The position numbers and the translations under genes are program-made. From positions 1,854,501 through 1,918,500 of the forward strand of contig OX359193.1 in NCBI GenBank assembly GCA_947172415.1: 64,000 nucleotides of DNA, written 5' to 3'. The stretch is from Chondrosia reniformis (Eukaryota; Porifera; Demospongiae; Chondrillida; Chondrillidae). This document shows, piece by piece, positions 23,092 to 35,000 of the stretch; the first letter of the stretch is position 1; the number at the start of each line of letters is the position of its first letter. The notes below the pieces were generated by a model that was given only the letters and a program-made list of their open reading frames with translations, did no database searches and was not told the DNA's origin.

Positions 23092-26000
23092 ATGAGCGAG
23101 TTCAGGGAAGGGGGTGTAGGAGCAGACACAAGTCTTAAATCGAGATGGACCTCCAAAGGAGGTAAAGGTGGTCCATCACCAAAGTATTCAGGTAAATGTA
23201 TGTACATTGCAACTTGTGTAATGTCTTAACCACCTATAGCTTATATTCATATATACGTACATAATGATACAGGCATATACACATATGTATGTACATAATA
23301 ATACAGATACACACACATATGTATGTATATAATAATACAGATACACACATATGTACATAATAATACAGATACACACACATATGTATGTATATAATAATAC
23401 AGATACACACATATGTACATAATAATACAGACGCACACACATGTACATAATACAGATACACACATATGTTCATAATACAAATACACACATATATACATAC
23501 GTAATGATACAGGCATATGCACATACGTAAGCTGATGAACTATTTCTGTCCATACGTACCTTCCTAAACTAAGTTTCAGTTTCAGTAATTGTGTAGGTTT
23601 AAAGTTTCTTGTCTAGTAAATTGGAACAGGATGTGCATCCCTAATGTAGTGGGTAGCTAGGATGGGGTTAGGGTTGGTAGGTAATCTAGAGGTTTGATTA
23701 TGGACAGCTTTTGAACCCTGTCTTAAAATTGCTTATTCAGCCCAAAAATTGCTATGTAAATATGTTATTCAAAGTAGTGCGTTTTTAAATTTTTGTTTTC
23801 TGCTTTGAACTTCTTTTGGAAGGTGCAAACTCGGGGATTGTCTATATGACTGTATATTTAGGTTCCATCTCCTCATTTTGTAGGAGGTCACAGAGACAAT
23901 TCCTTTAAAGGGCTTAACCCATCCAAGAAGGTGGCACTAAGCAGCCAGGAGGTGTCACTGAGGGAGAGAGTGGATGGAAGATCATCATACCAGAGACCAG
24001 ACAATCAGAGATCTGTGGCACAGAAACTATCAATAGTACGTATGTATGTGTACGTATGCATGTATATGTGGAGGTTGTCTTAATGCAGTAGCAGAACGTT
24101 TAAGTGATGCTTTCCTCTGGAAAACCTTTTCAATCCTCTTTTCACTTTGGCTACCCTTAGACCTCAGGGTCAACCCCTAGGCCGCAGTTAAAGGATGGAA
24201 AAAGGAAGAGTTCACTCTCACTAAACCACCTCTTGAACTTTACTATTGCTCCTTTGGAAAGGCCAAATGTGGCTGAAGGAGGCTGCTCCGGGGAGTCTAA
24301 CAGAGTAAAGAGCTATAAACATGCATCCTTTTTCAACAAGGAGCAGTTTCTCCAAGCAAAGTACGTCTGTACATGTATGACAAGTACAGTAGGAAATCCA
24401 TTATCCAAACTTCAATTATTGGTGATTAACCAAAAAGGGCCTCTCGTTGCACAATCACCACATTGTCAGTTTAGCATATGGCTACAGCTAATGAATTTAG
24501 TAAGACCACATTAGGACAATTAATTAAAATGCTTTGAAGTTGTAAGCCCATTGAAGCCATTTTCTTCAACACTTATCAGTTATCTGAACACCCTCTGGTC
24601 CTGACAAGTTCCTATAATCGGCTTTCTACATTAATCATTCTAGTTGATTTGTGATTTGAGCTATCTATAGCAAGATTTAAGGATTTGAATGTTTGTAGCC
24701 TTGGGTCTTTATCAGTAGTAATTGCAGGTACGTAGCTCAAATAACTAACCAACTAGATTAATGAAAACTACTCCTTACCACATTAACCACTCTCTGTGTC
24801 ACAATAATTTTTCTGTGACAGTTAAACTTTGGTTACTATACCTATGTATGTACTTTTAATGCTTTAGTGATTCTTTCAAATACAATTTTGTTCATTACTA
24901 TGGATTGTTATTGCAGCTACAGTGACAAGTTTGTTTTGTGGCCTGTCTTTATTGCAGATATTGTACGAAACCTAAGCAACTGTACAGATGGTACAGGATA
25001 TAGTGTTCTTGTGTCAGTAATTACATTTTAGTTGTGCAAACTACGTACTTATGTATATACATATGTACGTATGTATACCTTATTTGCCATTCCTAATTAT
25101 TCATTTGCGTGCTGACATACTCATACGTACGTATGTAGCACTGTATAGTGTGTTCCTTACTTGTGGTTGTGGCTCTAAGGTTATCAGCATTATTGTTCAT
25201 TGTACAATATTAGGTTACATTTGTACGTATGTATGGCCTATGCTGGATTTCTTATCACTACTTGATTCAACTTGACTTGCTTTAAGGGGTGGGAGGTAAA
25301 TTCCCCACCATACCCCAAAACAAACCCTGCTTTGTATTATGAGTGTTGTGTTTTTTTATTTACTGTTCACACCATGTTTCCTGTCAATTTTAGTTGTCAA
25401 TTTGTGGTCAGGTCCAGAGGAGACTATAGTGTGCATCTGGTGGATCCTGATGTGATAGTAGATTGGAATGAGATAGAACAATTGGTAGGTTCAGTAAAGT
25501 AGATGTATATGTGCATACATCACTCACAGAAGATCAAGAAGAAGACAAAGATTCCCAGGGTCATTGATGAAGGTTGAAATTCCCAGAAACAGCTGTCTGG
25601 CCTGGTGGAGAAGAAGAAGAGTAAAAGGATGGCCCAGTGGAGAAGAAGAATAGTAAAAGTAGAAACCTCTTGTATCCTCATCCAAAGCTCTCATAGATTT
25701 AGTTCCCTATAGACCTCTTACTGTATTGCATGTAAGAAAAATGGTGTGTTAGATTTATTCATACCTTACATATCAGAAAACTGATTAGTTACTCAGTATT
25801 TCAGTGTTTTGTTTTTCTCCCTCTCAAATACAGAGGTTGTACTGTCATGAGATGCCCTCCTGTCCAATTTGTCTTTACCCTCCAAAAACAGGTTAGTGTG
25901 TGTATTAGACCTATATATATGCACAAGTACGTTAAGTATCATCTTTTGGAAAGCTTATCAGAAAAATTTGATTCCAATCTTCAAGATACATCAACATTAA

Positions 26001-29000
26001 CTAATAATAGATAAAATCTCGGTCAGTCTTTGTTGATTTACTCTGTCTTCTTCTTCACAGCTCAAATAACCTGTTGCGGTCATGTGTTTTGCTGGAGTTG
26101 TATCTTACATTACCTTGCACTTGTAAGTTAGTATAATGAAACCTGACTTGATTGGGATGGTCCATTTCAGTTTACCTATAGCATCTGCATTTATACGTAT
26201 GTATATTTATTGACAGCTGTACATAAATATACGTACATACATATATTAACGAGTAGCTGTTTGTTACTTTTTGAATTGTAGAGTGATAAAACTTGGAGAA
26301 AATGTCCTATTTGCTTTGAGTCTGTGCATCGAAGTGATTTGAAGAGGTTTGTTAGGCATCCTTGCCTCAAGTTATACCAAATAAAGTTGTGTCAGTATGT
26401 ATTTGTGTAGGCATATTTTTATGTTTAGATGTACGTATGTAAATCCTTGAAATAGAATTAAGTATGTAATTCAATGATTTCCTGTATACATACGTACTGT
26501 ACGTATGTCAAATATCTGTACAAACATAGCCACTATCTGTATACATTACCAAAAGGTTATTCCACACCTCTGGTAGTTTTATTGCACATTTGCTTACAGC
26601 TTAAGTTACGTATGTAGCCTTTTTGTTATTCAGTGTTGTGGCATTGGCCAGTCCAGTGTACAAGCCTGGGGATGTCATCACTATGTCACTGATGGTCAGG
26701 CCAAAGGGTAACACTATTGTCCTGCCAGCATCAAAGCGGACTGACAAACTGGGTCAGGAGATCCTCACAGTAGATTGTGAGTGATACGTAGGTGTATAAC
26801 CAACTGTTTACATGGAACAAGTCTGTTTGCCCAGATAGTCTTATGTTAATATACTTTTGTACAAGGTATAGGATGTCAGTCCTACTGCAATGAAACCTCA
26901 TACCCACCCACTCATGTCTCCTGAGGAACTCAAGAGTGAAGGGTGGAATGAAAGTTCGCTTGATGGGACCCATAGCCTCCACTTTTGGGAAACATCACAG
27001 GTTTAACCCTTTACCGCCCGAAGACCACTTTTGTGCCTCAAAATTCTTTAGACTGTTACCGCCCACAAAGTTAAATAATCGTACGATCTCTTCGAAATTT
27101 ATATGTATCGGTAGCGCTTTTATATAAGAATCTTCGTCTAATATATTAAACGTAGGTTTAAACGATAGTATAACTGTATTATGAAGGGAAGAAATATATA
27201 TTGTAGGTATGTACATAGATTATGCAAGTGTTAAAGAAAAATGCCAAGTTTATGGAACATTTTCAAAGTTATACGTACGAATTTTCAAAATGGCCATCTA
27301 AAAGGAGAACTTATTTCCTTAGCGCTTTTTGGTTTTACAGTATTTGCTGCTCTTATTAACTTGAGCGAAGGTTAGTTGGAGGATTTTACAATTATTAAAA
27401 GTGAAAATGGACCTTTAAAAGGTTGCACTAGGCAGTTTTTACTCTCAAGCCACAAAAGTGGTCATCGGGCGGTAAAGGGGGTAACGAATATACTGTAATG
27501 CGGTAGGAAAAGGGTTAAGATTGGCTTCAGATCTTAAAGTTCCCTATGATTCATGTGCGTATGTATTTACTTGACTATAGCCAATAAATCGACCATTTTT
27601 GTCAAAATGTTGAAAGCTTCCACGTTGTGGGTTCTGGAGACCATTGTGAAGGAAGAGAAAAAGGAGCTCATGATGCAAATGGAAAACATTACTGAAGATG
27701 AGGAGTCAGAAAGATGTTTTATTGAAGCAGCCCTGGAAGATTTAAAGGTACGTATACCTACTCTAATCAGGGCTGCAGAACTTGGGTTTGGAGCGGGGGG
27801 GGCAAATGAAAATTTTCAAAATTTGGGTTGAGGGGGGTCAATGGGTATATAATATTAAATTGTATGTTAACTTCCCAAAAGTCTGGGGGCCTAAATCAAT
27901 CCTGCCCCCTCTCTACATACGTATGCGTCATCTGCAAAGAGGATTATCCTCACATCTCCTGTGGACATGCCTTTCCATCTACATTCAAGGCCTGTATACC
28001 CCTAACAGATTACCATTTACCCCATATTCTTGAATATGAATAAAATAGCAGCTACATTTACATAATAATGTCCAGTCTATCAGTGTGTCATGTCAGCTAG
28101 TTACTGATGAGAATCCAGTAATTAGGTTTTTATCATTGAAGACGACTGAGAGAATATAGGTGCTTTTAAGAGGTCTTCACTACTGACTAGCTTGGAAATA
28201 TCATTCTGAATACCTACCAGATCTTGTACAATATTTCCAAAGGTGTGCAACATCATCATTTTCTGGCTGCCACTGATTGTTCTTCAAACAGTTTGGCAGC
28301 TTAGTTTTTCTGCCTCGCATCTGGCTACCAGTCTAAGTTCTTGGTTTTCAGTTCTTTTTGTGTTCTTCATGCGATTTTTCATGTTAGTACTTGAGGGACA
28401 AAGTTTCTTGCTAGGCCTTTGCTGTGCATAAAACTGCTTGTTATTTGTCACTCTATGAATGAATTCCTTCTCATTCCATATCCAGTATAATGATTTTTGT
28501 ACGTAGCTCGGAAGTATATTATAATAATACCATAGCTCGCATACGGAAACCAGTATTTCCCGCAGGATTAAATTTGAACCGGGTGTTTAAATAAGCGTGG
28601 GTGTCATTATAGATACACCCCTGGTTTATCACTGAGAGCTTTGAGAGATTCGATAGTACCACTTACCACAAGCTTAACTACTATCAAGTTGACATTCTCT
28701 TTCTGAAACACTAAACTTAGATTAGAAAGTAGAGGAAGCACATCACTCAAAAGGTAAATGGTGGCTACAAACTTGTAGCAATTAATTGCTTGTACCAGTC
28801 CATGAGCCACAGCATCATCTTTCTCTGCTACCTCTTTCTCAAGAGTGGTAAGCAGAGAGGGCAGAGTACGTCAAATCGCAGTCACAGCTTTGTCATGAGA
28901 CAGCCACCTTGTATGTATTGCCTTCTTTAAATGTAAATGTAGCACTGGTTCATTCATTATCTCCTGCACCTCATGCAAAGTTGCTTCAGGGACAGGACTA

Positions 29001-32000
29001 TTGGCAAAGTGGTAATAAAGGGTAACAAGATGAGAATCAAAGGTCTTCAGGTATGGTATATGTTTAGCTGCTTGCGAACTTGCCAAGGCTAACTTGTGGG
29101 CACCACAATGGAGAGAAGCCATCTCTGGATTGTACACTTTTAGGCGTGTAGCAACTCCACTGTGTCTTCCTGTCATTACAGAAGCACCATCACTCCCAAA
29201 ACTAAACAGCAAATTCATAGGAATATCACACTGCCTGCACACATCTAATAATGCTTTCTCTATAGTTTCAGCTGTGCCATCCCTTAAATCTACCACTTTC
29301 AGAAAGGCAGTATGAGGCTTTCCTTTGTCTAAAAATCGAACAAAAACTACAAGTTGCTTTAAATTGGAAGCATCAGTGGACTCATCACATAGGATACAAA
29401 TAGCTGGACTGGCTCTCACCTCGGAAAGAGCATCTCGTTCAACACAATCAGACAGAACAGCAAGGAATTCGTCAATCATGCGATGTAATGTGTAGTTGGC
29501 ATTTCTGGCAAGCTCCAGCTCATTGACATAAGAACAGAGATTAGAGATTTTGCAAGCTCCAACAATGATCTAAACTTGGTGTGATGGGCTGTCTCCTCCT
29601 TAGCAAGCCAATACAGACATTTCAAGACTCCACGAACTGCCTGCCTTTGCAGAGATACTTGTTCTTCAAGACATGTACGGATTCCACCAGATTGCCTGGC
29701 AGCTACAGCCATAACTTCAGTTTTAACTGCATCTATATGTCATTGTGATTTCTCATGCTCACGAATCTTATCCTTGTGGAGATGCTTACACGGAATAGTA
29801 ATCCAAACCATACTGCTTGAGGACTTATTATGCTTCTGGCAAATTGAGCAAAACGAAGATGGACCATCTTCCTGGTCAGCAGGAATGTACCTTAACCAAG
29901 TAAACTCATCTGCCCATTTTGGATCGTAACTATCACGATGTTTGCTTCGCTTAGGATCTGGGTCTGATCTCTCTTCAACTGGCCTGTCTGCTGTTTCATC
30001 AACTTGCATTGCCCTGCTAGATGAAACTAGGAAGTATGTAATCTTTGGCAGTGCTGAAGGGTTCTTGCGTTTTTGGGCCATAACACTTGTTGCCTATAAT
30101 TCACCTTCTATCTTGACAATGTGCTAGTAACACGTTGATCTTAAACCATAATGGACTCCAAATACGAATACGTACAAGTATTATACGGGATCGAGATAAG
30201 CGGAATAGATATTCACAACACTTGCTGATTTGTTAAAATTCGCCAATTAACAAAACTACATAACTGCACAACCTCGAATCCCAAGGGATAACGGTCGATA
30301 AACACTTACGTATGGCGGTATATCGGCTGTTTTCATTGCGAGGTACGGTAGTTTATGCGTCATATGTCATTTACTAACCTATCAATGTTCGAACTGTAGC
30401 TTTTTAAACACTAACACATAGGCTAAAATATATTGCCTTTGCCAAATTTCAACCGGGCGGGGCGCCTGGTTATTTGAATACTGGGGGAAATACTGGGTAA
30501 CATATGCGGGTCAATGATGATGCAATGATTTAACTTAACACATGCTCAATGGTATGAATATTGTCAAATGATATTCAAAAATCAAAAATGAGAGACAAAA
30601 ATTCCCTGGATGATGTATTCAATCCATACTGAAGAGATAATGCATAGGATGACTGAAGAGGTGCTTGTAGAGAAAATTGAATAGGCAGTGAGTACTGCTG
30701 ATGTGGGGTTGCTGGAGAAAATTGGGAATACAAAGGAGATAGAGATGACCCTGATAGGGAAGGCTGTATTAGTTGAGGAGTTACTGCAGTCTGGGATGGC
30801 TAGATTGGTTGTTGTTGATGAGGTATAGAAGGCAAACAGCAGATGTTTTGTCATGTGTTTGTTTTAATTCATTAAATCACAATATGATGTATAATTGTTA
30901 ATTAATTAATTAAATGGCATGACTGATCAACCCTAATTACTTTATATTTAGCTCTTGATGATTAGAGGGGCAAAGCGTCTTCATATTAGTTAGTTATTGT
31001 GACGTTTCAAGTCCAGCAACTGAGTATAACCATTCGTTTTGCCATAAAAACTAATGGATTACATTTATTCTTTGATAACTTCTTGATGCTTTTATTGATC
31101 ACAGTTGTTTTGTCAACAGGATTATTTTAACCCGTTTTATCAAACCCTTTGTATGCCTTTTAATTCGATGCACTACACTGTTAAAAAAAATTGAGACACT
31201 CTCACCACAAATGGTGAGGCTGAGTTGACCTTATAGCGACACCAAATTTTGTGTACTATTCTCACTTTCAAAAATTGGTGAGAGTATCACTCCTTTAGAA
31301 GGAGTGACCCTCACAGCGATTTCAGTATACTACTAATAGCTCATGCTTATAATTAACTGCATGATTGAATCATCTTATATAATTAATATACATGTACAAT
31401 TAAAGAAAAATCTAAAACTGCATAAATGTATATTCAATGTCATGTTTCTAGCTCTAAATGTCTAGTCTTGCCCAGAACTTCAGCAAGCTCTGTTTCTTGC
31501 CTAGAGGCACTTTTAAGAAAAGAAACTCCAAAAAATGAAAAAGATTAAAAGTGCCAGGAGGATATGATAGGTGGAACACAAAAAACATTGCAAATAGGGC
31601 TGGCACAAATTCAGTCTTTTTGTCTATTTTGTACATTATTTGATTTTCCAAAACCATGCACACATCAAAAACTTGCATATATGGATAATTTGATTGCTGT
31701 TTCGCCCATTTAAGCCATTCTATTGATATTATTGACCACTTAATGAATGGCACTTGCGTTAACAAGAGCAGAGTATCATTTGTCCTGTTTTCTGCCGCCA
31801 ACCTTGATTTTTTTGTAGCAATCTCAGATATGTCGCCCTCAACCATCAGCCTTAGGTATCAAGATACCATTAGGCTTTGGCGGTCTGGCTAGGTGAAATT
31901 CTGCTACACCCCTGAACCGGCTTTGGGAGGGGTCCAGCTTCCTTCCAGCTTCCTTCCAGCCTAGCCGATTCACATCCTCAAAGAGAATGGAGAAAAGAGG

Positions 32001-35000
32001 GATGACCTATCTAAAGATCACCAGCCTACAACACATACAAATCTCCAAGTTCCAACCTACCATCTAATTATCTCTGCACTGATCCACACCCTAGCTGTCC
32101 AGAACCCAGATAGTCCCACATCTATACGCCTAACTATCAATATAATAACCAACACACGCATCTGCCAATTAATCCTTGAGTATCACAAACCATATAAAAT
32201 GAAACTAGCTATAAAGGGAGGGAGCTATAAATCAATATATATCTCCTTCCTCAGACAACGAATTGCAGGATGATCCCTGCCACATCTATTGCAGATGTGA
32301 TCGAGCTTGCATGTACTGTTTGCGCAAAACTTCCTGCTGTTCCAGCGATCATAGCTCCTTCCCTGTCTGCACCATTTTAATTGGTGAGCCCACTGGAGGC
32401 AATCCTGGTCCATAGAAGACCATTCAACTTTGATTCTGAGGCCGCAGCAGTCGACCTAAATTGTCATACTCCAACCACTGGAACCCGGGCGAATCTCGAG
32501 CCAACTGGGTCACAACCCCAAGATACTGAAACAACTCAAGTCCTCTCCCTGGCTCTTTCTCTGCAATCACCGCTGCAAACAGTGCAAATGAGAGTACCCG
32601 ATCCAAAAATTTCTCCAGTGGAATTCTTCCTCCTCTTGTCCTTTTCGTCTTTCGTCTTTAAATTGTTCCATTATATTTTCAGGTAAAGGATCCTGAAAAT
32701 CTACCCAATCTCCTTCACGTATGCGTTCTACTAAAGTGCCAGGAATAGCTGGCAAGCCTCTCTGTATATCATCTGGTGATCACTCCCTGTGACAGACACA
32801 GTCCCTGCCAGGGTGGGCGAAAGTTGCAGTTTAAAATGTGTTACGGGCACTCTTCTCTTGGAACTTTTGGACAGCATAATTTTGTGCTCTTAAGAGCTCC
32901 TTAAGTGTAACAAATGCGAAAAAAATAGAAATAGGAGTGGGTGGATGGTATGTGTGGGACTCATGGCCATACTGGGTACAGGGCCTCCTGGACAATGCAT
33001 TGGCATTGAGGTGGCTCCCTCCCTGACGGTGCTGTGCCTCCAAGTCAAATTCCTGTAGCCTTTCCATCCACCTAGCCACCTGCCTCTCTGGCTCCTTGAA
33101 ATTGCGCAGCCAGGTGAGAGACCCATGACCTGTCCTGAGGAGGAATCGCCTGCCAAGAAGATATGACCTGTAGTAATGAGTGAAGTAGACCACAGCCAAG
33201 AGTTCTCTGTGGGTGACGCAGTAATTCCTTTCTGCCTTGTTGAGGGTCCTGCTGGTGTAAGCAATCACTTTCTCCATCCCATCTTGGACCTGCGACAGCA
33301 CAGCTCCTATCCCGGTTCCGCTGACGTGTGAAATTCAGTTTTCTGAGAATGGCAATGAACGATTTCATGTATGACGAATCAAGCAGTCGAGAAGAGGTCG
33401 ATTGAGCCATGGTTAATTCACCGCTTCCTTTGTCGTAAACATAACATATCAACTGATCGAATTTGTACCTGAAGTACGGAAATGTTGTCCATTTTTAAAA
33501 TGGAAGTGTTAACAAACATTGTCCTACCGTTGCGTGGGTGGATTCCAATCCCGTTTATATGAGTCATATATGATCTATGATCATACGTACATATGTATAT
33601 ATGTATGTTGCCTATGTAGTCATACAGTCATCCTTTTCTCACTTTTGCGTATATTGCTAGTATGAATATTTTCATTATATAGGCCAGAGAAAAATCTCTT
33701 TTGGGTGTCCCCCCTCATGCTAGAGATCCTGTTTGCAAAGGTAATACTCACATGTACTTAAATATACATAAGTACGTATGCATTAATTCATTAATTACAG
33801 TATATGTTAGAAGAGAGTTTGCTTAGCACCATTTTTTGCTTGCTTTGATCCTAATATTACCTGTTTTTTACATTAGAGAGTGGTCATGAGACACTGCCGG
33901 ATCAAAAGTCACATGCAACTCGTGAGGTACATACAAAATGCTGAGTACATGATCTAGCTGTTTCATGATTTGTCCAATCTATGTACATACATACATACGT
34001 ACATATTGTACATCCACTTGATATGCAGCAGCATTTGATAGCACTTTTGCTCAAAGTGTGTACAAATACTGTAGCTTAACTTTTGATTTGCATCCTGCAA
34101 GTGTTGGACTGGGTAAAACACATACGTAACACAAAGAGGTTGAGTCATAACACTGTAAATATCATTTAGAGACTTGTTTGCTGTGTTAGATTTTCTTGGA
34201 TTTGCCAGTGTCTATCAAGGAGGGTGTCCCTGAGAGTACTGGTAGAAGGAGTGATGTGCCAAATTGCACTAAAACACTCACTAGTACTTTGGAGTCTCAC
34301 GGCAATACCCCACCATTGGAGGATACTACTTTAATGAAGGAAATGTAAGTTCACCTAATGGCATAGTACCGGGCATATTTAATATGCAAATGTTTTACAA
34401 TGAATTGTTCCTTAATATTGTTGACCCCACTCCTCCCTAACACTCACAATTTGGAATTGGTTTTCAAAAGAGTGTTGACAGTTCCTTTAGAGTTGACTTA
34501 CAGAAGTCATAAGTTTGGAGTTTACTTACTATGTCACTTTTGTTATATTATTTGTATTGCCAATTACGTTATACAACAAGTTAATATATTTTTTTAATTC
34601 AAGGTCTGATCCTGAGAAATTTGATGAACCAGATCTTGTTTACTTTTACCAATGTGAGTTGTAACTCTGTAGTACCATATACACAGTTTAATTGATTAAT
34701 GTGTTCATAAAAAGGTGACATTCTTATTTAGAAAATAAATCATTCAATTTTATCTCTAATATGCATATATGTGTATATTTATGAAGTTAAATATGTTTTT
34801 TGAAGTTTTAGTTCAGACACTTTAGAGACTTTTTCCTTTTTTAGCTGAAGATGGGCAACGCCTATATTTGCATCCCATAAGTGCTCGCTGTGTAATGACG
34901 GAGTATGGTGGTCTAAAGGATGCTCCACATACTATTAGAGCTAAAATCACACACATTGAACACTTGTCAGTCACAAAGGTACCAGATTCTTGCTTACATA

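Noticed and set aside
23010..23138. 42-codon ORF overlapping the RNF10 start
   Set aside because: Out of frame with RNF10 and not resembling any protein. Kept only as a possible upstream ORF.
23188..23524. Three overlapping ~91-96-codon minus frames
   Set aside because: They are translations of the minisatellite in different phases, made of Tyr/Cys/Ile/Val repeats.
31454..31846. 130-codon minus frame in RNF10 intron 9
   Set aside because: No recognisable domain, start context or splice partners, and it lies in a transposon-rich interval.
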